Source of the DNA: Corynebacterium hindlerae
Lineage (GTDB): Bacteria; Actinomycetota; Actinomycetes; Mycobacteriales; Mycobacteriaceae
Assembly: GCF_014117265.1 (NCBI RefSeq)
Contig: NZ_CP059833.1
Location: 62,001-126,000, forward strand
Direction: 5' to 3'
DNA: 64,000 bases
Part shown: one piece after another, positions 25,098 to 36,509 of the stretch
How positions within the stretch are numbered: the stretch's first letter is position 1
How the letters are laid out: each line of letters starts with the position of its first letter
The notes under the pieces: generated by a model
Seen by the model: the letters and a program-made list of their open reading frames with translations, nothing else
Database searches by the model: none
What the model was told of the DNA's origin: nothing
Translations under genes and position numbers: made by a program

Positions 25098-26462
25098 ATG
25101 ACCAGTATTCCGTGGCATGAGTGCGATGTCTATAGTTGGCGGGAAAAAGTTGCACTGACCAGTGCAGAAACCGGCATAGTGGCGTGCCTGCAGCGAATCG
25201 ATGAACTCAACCCCACCCTCAACGCACTTTCATTTGTGTTACGAGACGAGGCGCTCGCGCGGGCGCGCCAGTTGGATAAAACTCCGCCGAGCGGTCGGGG
25301 AGTGCTCCACGGGGTGCCTATTGTGATTAAGGACGAAATGCCGGTCGCGGGGGTTCCCACCACTTTCGGCACGGCGACGCAAACCACTCGCGACCCCGGC
25401 AATGCGTGGGCGGTGCAGCGCCTTCTCGACGCCGGAGCCATCATCGTCGGGAAATCCAGAATGCCGGAGTTTGGCTGCTGGGCCTTCACGGAGACCGAAT
25501 CGAAGGGGATAGTCCGCAACCCACACGATCTTTCCCGCACCACTGGCGGCTCCTCTGGTGGTACTGCCGCAGCAGTCGCATCCGGGATGGTGCCCGCAGG
25601 TATGGCCGGCGACGGTGGTGGATCAATCCGTATTCCAGCAGCGCAATGCGGCTTATTCGGGTTGAAGCCACAGCGCGGACGCGTCTCACTGGCGCCTTTT
25701 CCTGACCTCTGGCACGCACTGGGGACCGTCGGCCCGCTTACCCGCACCGTGCGAGATAGTGCACTGCTTTACGACGTCATTTCCGGCACGGCCGACACGG
25801 ATTCCTGGCATGCAGAGCCGATTGGCTCCTTGGTTGACGCCTGCTCGCGCGAGCTTTCCGGTTTACGGATAGGCGTGGTGCAGCGGGCCTTTTCCAATGG
25901 CCGGAAAGCTTGCAAAGAACATCGAGATGAGGTTGCTCGGGTTGCTGAGCTGTTGCGTGCGCAGGGGCACGAGGTCTCCGACGCGACGGTACGATTTCCG
26001 AACCCGACATTGCCTTTTCTGATCCAATTCTTCACCGGCCCACTAGCTGAGTATGAGCTGCTGAAAGATACGTCACTGCTCGAATCTCGCTCGCAAGCAG
26101 TGGTGCGGGTTGGCAAGCTGATCCCAGCAAGTGCCATCGAGTGGGCGAAGCGGCGGTCGCTCGCCATAGGAAAGGCTGTCGATGAGGTATTTGAGGACTA
26201 TGACGTCCTGCTATCTCCGACTCTGGGGAAGCGGCCAGCCCGGATTCCAGCGCTTCGGGGTAAGGGAATGATTGGGGCGATGGTGGCTTCGGCGTCCTCC
26301 GTCGGGTTTACCGCCTTTACCAACATTTCTGGGCAGCCAGCTGCGCATGTGACCACAGGTTGGGCGGGGGATGGACTGCCTATCGGGGTGCAGCTTATTG
26401 GACCTTCGAATGGGGAAGAGGTTCTGGTGTCCGTGGCCGAATGGTTAACGAACTCCGTGTAG
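25098..26462 (+). CDS. Amidase signature family enzyme
   Basis: The 454-aa protein has the Ser-cisSer-Lys catalytic triad setting: Lys in GVPIVIKDEMPV, the glycine/serine-rich TTGGSSGGTAAAVASG, and the nucleophile region GDGGGSIRIPAAQCG. Substrate is unknown; it could be a small amide or an amidated metabolite. GatA is unlikely because no gatB or gatC is adjacent. ATG at 25098 was chosen from its -10 spacing. Confidence 0.88.
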   Translation: MTSIPWHECDVYSWREKVALTSAETGIVACLQRIDELNPTLNALSFVLRDEALARARQLDKTPPSGRGVLHGVPIVIKDEMPVAGVPTTFGTATQTTRDPGNAWAVQRLLDAGAIIVGKSRMPEFGCWAFTETESKGIVRNPHDLSRTTGGSSGGTAAAVASGMVPAGMAGDGGGSIRIPAAQCGLFGLKPQRGRVSLAPFPDLWHALGTVGPLTRTVRDSALLYDVISGTADTDSWHAEPIGSLVDACSRELSGLRIGVVQRAFSNGRKACKEHRDEVARVAELLRAQGHEVSDATVRFPNPTLPFLIQFFTGPLAEYELLKDTSLLESRSQAVVRVGKLIPASAIEWAKRRSLAIGKAVDEVFEDYDVLLSPTLGKRPARIPALRGKGMIGAMVASASSVGFTAFTNISGQPAAHVTTGWAGDGLPIGVQLIGPSNGEEVLVSVAEWLTNSV

Positions 26463-26542
26463 TAGGTGCCATTTCTCAAAGGCGGGGTCGGTTAATTCCT
26501 GCTGGTGGTAGAAGGTTTCTGTTGATATACCCCAAAACTACA

Positions 26543-26562
26543 ACTTAAAGTTAACTTTAAGT
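26543..26562. promoter_or_regulatory. SoxR-type operator (soxR box)
   Basis: A perfect 20-bp palindrome (ACTTAAAGTTAACTTTAAGT) is centred on GTTAAC, as in the E. coli soxS operator CCTCAAGTTAACTTGAGG. It lies 21 bases before the soxR ATG, where a MerR-type spacer operator is expected. It points to autoregulation. Confidence 0.75.
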
Positions 26563-26583
26563 CAAGGGGTTGTGGAGAATGCG

Positions 26584-27021
26584 ATGGAGCTTTCTGTTGG
26601 TGAAGTAGCAGCACGCGCCGGTGTGGCACCTTCCGCTGTCCGGTTTTATGAATCAAAAGGGTTGATCGCGAGTCATCGAAACGTTGGAAATCAACGGCGA
26701 TTCAAGCGAAGTGTCCTGCGGCGGGTTGCCTTCATAAAAGTGGGGCAAAAAGTGGGGCTGAGCCTCGACGACATAGCTCAAGCTTTGGGTGAGCTGCCAC
26801 ACGGTGAAGCGGTGCCAACCAAAGCCGATTGGCAGCGACTCAGTGAATCGTGGCGTCCGCGGATGGATCTTCAAATCGAACGTCTGAAGCGCTTGCGAGA
26901 CAACCTTGATAGCTGCATCGGTTGTGGCTGCCTCAGCTTGGAAAGTTGTTCGCTTTATAACCCGGAGGACCGGTTGTGGCATGTGGGAACTGGGGGCTGT
27001 GAAACTCGAACCCCTCAGTGA
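26584..27021 (+). CDS. soxR: Redox-sensing transcriptional regulator SoxR
   Basis: The 145-aa MerR-family protein has the N-terminal helix-turn-helix VGEVAARAGVAPSAVRFYES. Cysteines C111, C114, C116 and C122 form the CX2CXCX5C cluster that ligates the [2Fe-2S] centre of SoxR. SoxR activates its targets when the cluster is oxidised by redox-cycling compounds. The ATG at 26584 is preceded by GTGGAG. No obvious target gene other than soxR itself carries the operator in this window. Confidence 0.92.
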   Translation: MELSVGEVAARAGVAPSAVRFYESKGLIASHRNVGNQRRFKRSVLRRVAFIKVGQKVGLSLDDIAQALGELPHGEAVPTKADWQRLSESWRPRMDLQIERLKRLRDNLDSCIGCGCLSLESCSLYNPEDRLWHVGTGGCETRTPQ

Positions 27022-27365
27022 TGGGAATTAACCTCCACGGCCACGTCAAGGTTCTGGGCTAGGGCGTCGTGAAGCATGCTCAGTGTTGCGTGTGGGGCGT
27101 GACACGAACCGCCGTGCCAATCGCCCCAGACATTGTCTATGTGTTGGCCGAGGAAACCCCATACGAGCCAACGCCGTTCCATGTGTGCGACGTGATTGAG
27201 GAGCTCGGCGGCTGACCAGCCACTCGGTGTTAGTGGAACGTGAATACTGGGCTGCTCGGATGCTCGCTCAAGCAGGCTGGCGTGAAAATACTTCAGGTAT
27301 CCAAGTAGATGCTGGGAGACTGACTACACGGCGCCGGATGGAGGGTAGGGCTGTGGGCTGGTCAT
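27015..27365 (-). pseudogene. Broken DinB/DUF664-like gene
   Basis: On the minus strand an ATG at 27365 opens MTSPQPYPPSGAV, then TAG at codon 14. The same frame continues for about 100 codons with the DUF664/DinB-type features HLLGYLKYF, GWSAAELLNHVAHMERRWLVW and WGDWHGG. It ends early at TGA 27015, without the C-terminal helices. No start codon follows the TAG until a Met that would leave only 55 residues. The family includes mycothiol-dependent enzymes. It overlaps the 3' end of soxR by 7 bp. Confidence 0.75.
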
Positions 27366-27415
27366 GGAACCAGTGTACCGATGCCCTATTTGACATAATG
27401 TACATTATCGGACAG

Positions 27416-27580
27416 TTATTTGTTTTTGTAGGCCGTACGCAGTTGAAACGCTGTCAGAACAAACAAGATCAGCGTGATCCCGGCTACGAGCGGCATCTGC
27501 TGCGTCATGACGAAGATAAAGAACGCGAGCAACGCCACCAGCCGGAACCACAGCCACGGGATGAGCTTCTCTGTGGGCAT
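27416..27580 (-). CDS. Small membrane protein, 54 aa
   Basis: ATG at 27580 follows the YceI stop codon TAA with no gap, so translation is probably coupled. The protein begins MPTEKLIPWLWFRLVALL and has two hydrophobic segments (about residues 8-25 and 30-44), then a basic tail ending AYKNK. The function is unknown; its position suggests a membrane partner of the YceI protein. Confidence 0.7.
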   Translation of the reverse strand: MPTEKLIPWLWFRLVALLAFFIFVMTQQMPLVAGITLILFVLTAFQLRTAYKNK

Positions 27581-28279
27581 TTACTTCTCCAGCGCGATGC
27601 GGATGTTCAGGTGCCCTTCAGTATCAATTTTCGCTGCCACGAAGTCTGGCGTCTCCACGCCGTAATCCAACCGGTTGATTGGGATGTTCGCTCCCACGAC
27701 CATGTTGTCGCCAGTGCGCAGCACTTCCATCTCAGCCTGGATGTGCTTAGACACGCCGTGGATGGTGAGGGTTCCCGGCACGGTCACTTTGCCGATGGTC
27801 CCGTTGTCTGGCACTGACGACACGTCAATTCCCGCGCCCTCATCGACTGCGAAGGTTGCCGTTGGGAACTGGTCCGTCTCAAGCAACTTCATGCGCACGT
27901 TGATATCGCGCTTTTCTCGGTCGGTGTGAATGGTCGTCATATCGACCGTAATTTTCGCCGCATTGAGCTTCCCCTGTGCGATAGTTACGTCACCCGTGAC
28001 GTTATTAGTACTACCCGAGGTAGCACGACGTTCGCCAGGAAGGATCTCCCAAAATGTGTAACCGACGGATGTCGGGTTACCAGGAGCCGCTTTGACTACG
28101 TGCCACGCACCGTTGAAATCAGTGGAAGCATTCTTCGCGCCCTCGACTTGGATGCCTTCAGTTTTCACACCGGGCGTCATGTAAGCCTTGTACGCAACCG
28201 GAACCACGCTGGCGAGTGCGACGACAATAATCGCCACGACCATACCGATGATCAGTTTCTTGTTGTACGTCTGTTGCAT
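27581..28279 (-). CDS. Membrane-anchored YceI-family protein
   Basis: The 232-aa protein has a transmembrane anchor at about residues 8-30 (KKLIIGMVVAIIVVALASVV) followed by an extracytoplasmic YceI beta-barrel domain (FNGAWHVVKAAPG, TIHTDREKRDINVR, GTLTIHGVSKHI, NRLDYG). YceI proteins bind isoprenoid-like lipids and are linked to stress. It is followed without a gap by the 54-aa membrane protein and preceded by the zinc-ribbon protein gene on the same strand. Confidence 0.88.
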   Translation of the reverse strand: MQQTYNKKLIIGMVVAIIVVALASVVPVAYKAYMTPGVKTEGIQVEGAKNASTDFNGAWHVVKAAPGNPTSVGYTFWEILPGERRATSGSTNNVTGDVTIAQGKLNAAKITVDMTTIHTDREKRDINVRMKLLETDQFPTATFAVDEGAGIDVSSVPDNGTIGKVTVPGTLTIHGVSKHIQAEMEVLRTGDNMVVGANIPINRLDYGVETPDFVAAKIDTEGHLNIRIALEK

Positions 28280-28291
28280 GGAGGAATTGAC

Positions 28292-28651
28292 CTAACGTAG
28301 TTTCTCGATGGACCGAGCAAGCTCGACTAAATCTTCGCACAGCTGCCGGATTTCTTCTCCATCAGCTCCCTCTGACGCGGCCGTCGCAACGTCCTCTGCA
28401 GCGCAACGCAGCTCAAACAATGAATCCTTGAGCCGAGAAGCTTTCTCCGGCCGCAGAATCACAGCCTCGGCGGGAATAGCCGTACCCGCAACATTGTTGC
28501 GTTGTTCGTAGGCGCGTTGTCGGCAGGAATGACTGCAGTATTTTTTCGGTCGACCTCGACCCGAAACCTCAATCGGTGTGCCACACCAGGCACACGTCGT
28601 GGGCTGTGGGGTCTCTGCATACGAGGGTGACGAAGCAGAATACGGTTTCAC
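28292..28651 (-). CDS. Small zinc-ribbon-type protein
   Basis: The 119-aa protein has a Cys4 motif (CAWCGTPIEVSGRGRPKKYCSHSC) resembling actinobacterial proteins of unknown function, then a helical acidic C-terminal half (residues ~70-119). GTG start at 28651; TATGGT lies seven bases upstream, so it is probably leaderless. It lies 12 bases before YceI on the same strand. Confidence 0.75.
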   Translation of the reverse strand: MKPYSASSPSYAETPQPTTCAWCGTPIEVSGRGRPKKYCSHSCRQRAYEQRNNVAGTAIPAEAVILRPEKASRLKDSLFELRCAAEDVATAASEGADGEEIRQLCEDLVELARSIEKLR

Positions 28652-28658
28652 GTGCTAA

Positions 28659-28664
28659 ACCATA
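28659..28664 (-). promoter_or_regulatory. -10 element, leaderless zinc-ribbon gene
   Basis: TATGGT on the minus strand lies seven bases before the GTG start at 28651. Confidence 0.4.
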
Positions 28665-28720
28665 GTCGATTCGTCCTCGCCTTTGCTAAACCCCACGTGC
28701 AAGCCACACCCTAAAACCGC

Positions 28721-28726
28721 TATAAT
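28721..28726 (+). promoter_or_regulatory. -10 element of rbpA
   Basis: A consensus TATAAT lies 64 bases before the rbpA ATG. The leader is about 57 nt and contains AAGGA upstream of the start. No strong -35 is seen. Confidence 0.6.
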
Positions 28727-28789
28727 GGCGAAATATTGCCCGGAAGTCACCTTTTCGTGGGTGTATCACTAGCTAAGGACTGAATTTAC

Positions 28790-29173
28790 ATGGCAGATCG
28801 CGTACTTCGTGGCAGCCGCATGGGCGCTGTTTCCTACGAAACGGACCGAGACCACGATCTCGCGCCACGTCAAATGGTCAAGTACAAGACGGACACCGGT
28901 GAGGTGTACGAGGTCCCATTCGCCGACGACGCTGAAATCCCAAGCACCTGGCTGTGCAAAAACGGCCAGGTAGGCGTGCTGATGGAAGGCGAAGGCCAGG
29001 AAGCGAAAGAGGTCAAGCCACCTCGTACCCACTGGGACATGCTGCGCGAGCGTCGCTCCATCGAAGAGTTGGACGTGCTCCTGGAAGAGCGCATCGAGTT
29101 GTTGCGCAAGCGCCGTCGTAACGCTGCCCGCCTGCTCAAGCAGCAGCAGGAGGAAGCCGCACAACAAGGCTAG
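28790..29173 (+). CDS. rbpA: RNA polymerase-binding protein RbpA
   Basis: The 127-aa protein matches RbpA: N-terminal GSRMGAVSYETDRD, the core YEVPFADDAEIPSTWLCKNG and the sigma-interacting C-terminal helix (RTHWDMLRERRSIEELDVLL). It stabilises open complexes with primary sigma factors. The zinc cysteines of some homologues are mostly absent. It is divergent from the YceI block and ends at a bidirectional terminator. Confidence 0.96.
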   Translation: MADRVLRGSRMGAVSYETDRDHDLAPRQMVKYKTDTGEVYEVPFADDAEIPSTWLCKNGQVGVLMEGEGQEAKEVKPPRTHWDMLRERRSIEELDVLLEERIELLRKRRRNAARLLKQQQEEAAQQG

Positions 29174-29184
29174 AAAGCCACACA

Positions 29185-29217
29185 AAAACCCTACTCAGGT
29201 GACCTGAGTAGGGTTTT
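29185..29217. terminator. Bidirectional terminator between rbpA and ppm1
   Basis: A perfect 16-bp inverted repeat with a single central base (AAAACCCTACTCAGGT/ACCTGAGTAGGGTTTT) has A-run and T-run ends on both sides. It serves two convergent genes. Confidence 0.9.
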
Positions 29218-29221
29218 ACTT

Positions 29222-30025
29222 TTAGTACAGGCGCTTCTTGCGCTTGTTCTCGATTTCGTACTTGACCAGGCCGTACATTTCCTTAGCCAATTCACGAACC
29301 TGCTCGCCGCGGTGCGCCAGGCCCCACTTGGTTACCTCAAGTAGGGAATCCTTGACAAAGGAACCATCGAGCTTGGACTCCCCGATCTCCCGTTCGGTGA
29401 ACGTGATCGGCACCTCTACGACATCCCAGCCGGCGGCGACGGCGCGACGTGCCACATCCACTTGGAAGATGTAGCCGGCGGCGGAGAGCTCATCGAAGTT
29501 CAGGGACTCCAGCAGTTCGCGTCGGAAAGCGCGGTAGCCTGCGGTCATGTCGGTGAGCCCGGAGCCGAGCATCAGGCCGATGTACAGGTTGCCGCCCTTG
29601 GACAGCAGCCAGCGATTCTTCGGCCAGTTCACCACCTTGCCACCTGGTACGTAGCGGGAACCGATCACCAGGTCTGCCCCGGCATCGATCTTCTCTAGCA
29701 GCAGGTGGAGTTGCTCAGGGGCGTGGGAGCCGTCGGCATCCATCTCGCAGAGCACGGTGTAGCCCTGCTCCAGACCCCATTCAAATCCGGCAAGGTAAGC
29801 GCCCAGCAGGCCACCCTTGCCTTCGCGGTGCAGGACCTTGATGTGGCTATCTTCGGCGGCGAGCTTGTCGGCTGCTTCGCCGGTGCCGTCTGGGGAGTTG
29901 TCATCGACGATGAGGATATCTACCTCAGGAGTTGCCTTGCGGACGCGTCCGGTGATGAGCGGCAGATTCTCCAGTTCGTTGTACGTCGGAATGATCACGA
30001 GCGTGAGATCACTTGGATTGCTCAT
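29222..30025 (-). CDS. ppm1: Polyprenol-phosphate mannosyltransferase Ppm1
   Basis: The 267-aa GT2 glycosyltransferase has the N-terminal VIIPTYNELENLPLI, the DDNSPDGTG motif, DADGSH and the family signature MTAGYRAFRRELLESL. It makes polyprenyl-phosphate mannose for lipomannan/lipoarabinomannan and protein O-mannosylation. As in other corynebacteria it is separate from Lnt; in M. tuberculosis the two are fused. It is 45 bases downstream of lnt. Confidence 0.93.
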   Translation of the reverse strand: MSNPSDLTLVIIPTYNELENLPLITGRVRKATPEVDILIVDDNSPDGTGEAADKLAAEDSHIKVLHREGKGGLLGAYLAGFEWGLEQGYTVLCEMDADGSHAPEQLHLLLEKIDAGADLVIGSRYVPGGKVVNWPKNRWLLSKGGNLYIGLMLGSGLTDMTAGYRAFRRELLESLNFDELSAAGYIFQVDVARRAVAAGWDVVEVPITFTEREIGESKLDGSFVKDSLLEVTKWGLAHRGEQVRELAKEMYGLVKYEIENKRKKRLY

Positions 30026-30070
30026 TAGTTTAAGTTTCTCCCCTATTCGGTGACAGTTCTTGTGCCCATT

Positions 30071-31525
30071 CTACCTGTGGCGGCGCGACACCATCAGCGA
30101 CAGGACCGCTGCAGCCAGCCCGAGCCCCACCATGATCAGCTCCATGAAGTGCCCGTACCGGACTGCGATGGTGCGACTGTCCTTCAGTGGCAGCGTGTCC
30201 ACGAGCGTCGCAGGTTGGAAAATTGCGGTTTTCTCGATGACCGAACCGTCGGGGAGGATCAGCGCCGAAGAGCCAGAGGTCGCTGCGATGACGACGGCGC
30301 GGTCGGTCTCGATGGCCCGCATTCGGCTCATGGCCATCTGCTGGTAAGTCATGTTGGTGAACCCGAAGGTGGCGTTGTTCGTCGGCGTGGCAAGGATTTG
30401 CGCGCCCTTATCGACGGCCGTCCGCGCAGCAGCATCAAACGCAACCTCATAGCACGTGGCAATACCCACCTTCACGTCCTTCATGGTCACCACGCCGTCG
30501 CCATCACCCGGCTGGAAGTTGCCAGCCATGTCTACGAAGGAGGAAAAGCGCCGGAAGAAATCCCGGTAGGGCATGTATTCCCCGAAGGGCTGCAGGAACT
30601 TTTTGTAGTGGTACTCCCCTGTCGTGCCATCCGGGTTGAACACCACCATGGTGTTGCGTGGCCCAACCTCGTCCACGGTGATCGTGCCGACTAGGGTCGG
30701 CGCGTTGACCTTGGCCACGGCACCGGTGATGAGCTGCCGGGCCTTATCGTCGCTAAACGGGTTGACATCGGAGGAGTTCTCCGGCCAAATCACCAGATCC
30801 ACCGGCTCTTCGAGCTCTTCGGTGACGCGGGCATGATTGGCGAGCACCGCGCGGCGCTGCGCATTGAAATCAAGGCCCAACCGGGGCACATTGCCCTGGA
30901 TCGCAGCGATCTTGATCTCCCCGGTGGGCGCGCCAGCGGGCTGGACCAGCGGGATCGCCATACCAGAGCACACCAGCAGGAATGCGCCGATTGCGGGGAT
31001 GAGGCGTCGTGAAGCAAGCAACGCGCCTACGAAGACCGCAACGAAGGTGACCAGCGCTGGCCCGCCTATCGACGCCCACTGCGCCACCGGCCCCTCAATC
31101 TGACCCCAGCCCAGGCGCCCCCAGGCGAAGCCACCAAACGGCCAGTTGGATCGGACGAACTCCATGGCCACGAACCACAGCGCGAACGCCAGCGGTCCCC
31201 AGTGCTTCCAGCGTGCGATGGGCACAGCCAAGAATCCGAAAACCACGAAATACAGCGACTCAGTCACCGCCAGCGCAAGCCACGGAACCGCGCCCACAAA
31301 CTCGCCGATCCACGGCAAGAGCGGCACATAAAGTGCCAAACCATAAGTCAGGCCGATCAGCGCGCCAGAGCGCTTACGGGGCTGGTCATCGCCCCACGGC
31401 ATCAGGGCCACAGCTAACGCGGCGAGGCCGAGAATGCCGGCCCACCACCAACCGAGCGGTACAAAAGAAGCGTACGAAGCGTACCCGCCGATTCCGGCAA
31501 GCACGAGCCGAGCCAGAAGCCTCAC
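30071..31525 (-). CDS. lnt: Apolipoprotein N-acyltransferase
   Basis: The 484-aa protein has an N-terminal block of six or so membrane helices and a C-terminal carbon-nitrogen hydrolase domain. The catalytic Glu is in VIWPENSSD, the Lys in YHYKKFLQPFGEY and the Cys in GIATCYEVAFD. It N-acylates lipoproteins. GTG start; it overlaps fxsA by 4 bp, forming an fxsA-lnt-ppm1 operon. Confidence 0.93.
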   Translation of the reverse strand: MRLLARLVLAGIGGYASYASFVPLGWWWAGILGLAALAVALMPWGDDQPRKRSGALIGLTYGLALYVPLLPWIGEFVGAVPWLALAVTESLYFVVFGFLAVPIARWKHWGPLAFALWFVAMEFVRSNWPFGGFAWGRLGWGQIEGPVAQWASIGGPALVTFVAVFVGALLASRRLIPAIGAFLLVCSGMAIPLVQPAGAPTGEIKIAAIQGNVPRLGLDFNAQRRAVLANHARVTEELEEPVDLVIWPENSSDVNPFSDDKARQLITGAVAKVNAPTLVGTITVDEVGPRNTMVVFNPDGTTGEYHYKKFLQPFGEYMPYRDFFRRFSSFVDMAGNFQPGDGDGVVTMKDVKVGIATCYEVAFDAAARTAVDKGAQILATPTNNATFGFTNMTYQQMAMSRMRAIETDRAVVIAATSGSSALILPDGSVIEKTAIFQPATLVDTLPLKDSRTIAVRYGHFMELIMVGLGLAAAVLSLMVSRRHR

Positions 31526-32016
31526 TTAAAGTCCTCCGGCTTGACATTGTCCGACCAGCCTTTGAGCTCGTCTTCGTCGATCACCGGCTTGTTAGGATCC
31601 GCGAAGGACCCATAGACCGTGTGCTCCCGATACCTATTCGTTGCCTCAAAACCACGCATGCCTAAGTTTTCAATCTTCACACGCAGCTTCTTTGCCAGGG
31701 CTTTCCGCGCCAACGCCCGCGTGGGCGGCACAATGAGCAACAATCCGAGCGCTGTGGTGACAAAACCAGGCGCAGCCACCAAGATCGCACCCGCGGCCAA
31801 CAAACCATAGTCACCAGCCAGCCGACCAGGGTTAACCTGCTGCTGGTGCAGCGCGACGCGGCCAATGCGCTTCATCTCAAAGGCCGCCAAGAATAGGCCG
31901 CCAAAGAAGCACAGAAACAGCGCAAGCAGCGCCCAGCCGACGCCGATGGCCTCGGAGACACCCCAGAACGCGAGGGCCTCGATAAGGAAATAGGGAAGAG
32001 CAATGATCAAAGGCAC
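31522..32016 (-). CDS. fxsA: FxsA-family membrane protein
   Basis: The 164-aa protein has the FxsA domain with helices at the N-terminus and about residues 75-95 (AAGAILVAAPGFVTTALGLL). E. coli FxsA affects phage T7 exclusion; the role here is unknown. GTG start at 32016. It is the first gene of the fxsA-lnt-ppm1 operon. Confidence 0.85.
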   Translation of the reverse strand: MPLIIALPYFLIEALAFWGVSEAIGVGWALLALFLCFFGGLFLAAFEMKRIGRVALHQQQVNPGRLAGDYGLLAAGAILVAAPGFVTTALGLLLIVPPTRALARKALAKKLRVKIENLGMRGFEATNRYREHTVYGSFADPNKPVIDEDELKGWSDNVKPEDFK

Positions 32017-32067
32017 GCTACTACCCTACCGGTTGGCTTGCTAGTCTTTGTAAAGCAGCGCGGGTTT
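32017..32067. other. Intergenic leader region of fxsA
   Basis: This short stretch before the hairpin repeats should hold the fxsA promoter (minus strand). I see no clear -10/-35 pair. The whole gap runs to 32322 and is otherwise filled by the two repeats and the terminator. Confidence 0.3.
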
Positions 32068-32152
32068 GCTGATAGTGGATTGACGATGTTTCCAGGATGG
32101 GGTTCGTGAACTGTGTGGGTGTCCTGGGGTTATCGTCAACGCGACATCGTCA
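32068..32152. repeat. Hairpin repeat, copy A
   Basis: The unit begins GCTGATAGTGG. TGACGATG (32081-32088) and CCAGGATG (32092-32099) then pair imperfectly with TCCTGG (32122-32127) and TATCGTCA (32131-32138), followed by a trailing CGACATCGTCA. It is in the same orientation as copy B about 146 bp away. No coding capacity is seen. Confidence 0.75.
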
Positions 32153-32185
32153 AAACCGGGGCCAGCGCAGCCCCGGAGTGTTTTT
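32151..32185. terminator. Bidirectional terminator downstream of cobN
   Basis: A 7-bp GC stem (CCGGGGC 32156-32162 with GCCCCGG 32170-32176) has a 7-base loop and is followed by AGTGTTTTT on the plus strand and TTTTG on the minus strand. The minus-strand side would end cobN transcripts. It lies between the two hairpin repeats. Confidence 0.75.
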
Positions 32186-32213
32186 CCAGGTGGGTGCTGC
32201 GGTGGGTGGTGAT

Positions 32214-32297
32214 GCTGATAGTGGTTTGACGATGTTTCCAGGATGGGTTAATGAAAAACATCGACATCCTGGGATCATCGTCATTGCAACATCGTCA
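32214..32297. repeat. Hairpin repeat, copy B
   Basis: The same GCTGATAGTGG start is followed by a fuller dyad. TGACGATG (32227-32234) and CCAGGATG (32238-32245) pair perfectly with CATCCTGG (32265-32272) and CATCGTCA (32276-32283), separated by a 3-base internal loop and a 19-base apical loop. A trailing CAACATCGTCA follows. The copy ends 26 bases before the cobN stop. Confidence 0.8.
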
Positions 32298-32322
32298 CAG
32301 CCGAAAACAGCACCGCCCCGTC

Positions 32323-35886
<3,564 letters not shown>

Positions 35887-35924
35887 TAGATACAAACTTT
35901 CTGTGCAGTGGTTAAGGGTTTCGC

Positions 35925-36030
35925 GCCCTGGTCGCTGCGCCGCGATAACGGGAGCTCAAGGTCTGACTGTGACAGTGGCGCGACCGCCCGGAATTGCACC
36001 GGATTCTTGAACTTCCCACGGCCAATGCGT
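35925..36030 (-). promoter_or_regulatory. Cobalamin riboswitch upstream of cobN
   Basis: On the minus strand the conserved parts appear in order: GGGAA, the CCGGTGCAATTCCGG hairpin (35989-36003), GCGGTCGCGCCACTGT, then the B12-box-like AGTCAGACC. GTTCAAG and CTTGAGC pair to close the core. A small AGGG/CCCT hairpin at 35915-35929 lies between the aptamer and cobN and may belong to the expression platform. Cobalamin binding would repress cobN. Edges are approximate. Confidence 0.9.
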
Positions 36031-36058
36031 GTGGCGTTCCCCTCATGGTACGTGATTG

Positions 36059-36504
36059 CTATTCCTCGACCTGGTATCGGCGGTGGCGAAGCTCACGTTC
36101 CGCACCAGTTAAAGGGGAGCCGGTGAAAGGAAGCAAGGAAAGATCAATGTCAGCGACAACACCGAGCACTAGCCTTATCGACGCCGCTGCTGCCGCTGGC
36201 GGTAGCCCAATCGAGTGCGCAAAGTCTAACCAATCCTGGCGCTTCAAGTCCTTAGTTTTTCCATTGACGGGCAACGCCATCGTGAAATCTCGGTAGAACG
36301 CTGTGCACGGCACGTCGTACATAGGAGCAACATCCCAACGGCCATCCTGCTGGAGGATCGAAACGTTTTTGGCGTGCGATGTCCGGTCCGGAATATTTGG
36401 GTGAGTACTCAAATACAACTTCGCCAGCCTCTGTGCGACGGAGATGTCCTGCAAACACCCCGTTTTTACACATCTGCGACAGAAACAAACTTCAGTTCAT
36501 CCAC
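36059..36504 (-). pseudogene. hipA remnant (dead HipA kinase toxin)
   Basis: The minus-strand frame starting at GTG 36504 (VDELKFVSVADV) hits TAA where YKNG would be expected; one lost base shifts the frame to KNGVFAGHLRRTEAGEV. After GPDIA, about 55 residues in, the sequence jumps to HAKNVSIL in another frame, then APMYDVPC and LPVNGKTKDL, typical of the HipA C-terminal third. About 250 residues including the kinase core are missing. Two lesions and a large deletion make it non-functional. It follows hipB. Confidence 0.88.
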
Positions 36505-36509
36505 ATGGA

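Noticed and set aside
28644-28661. Second parS-like sequence (GGTTTCACGTGCTAAACC)
   Set aside because: The dyad is off-centre and mismatched in the right arm, so it does not fit the parS consensus.
32068-32297. Interpretation of the hairpin repeats as an IS element or CRISPR
   Set aside because: There is no transposase, no target duplication that I can identify, and only two copies without regular spacers.
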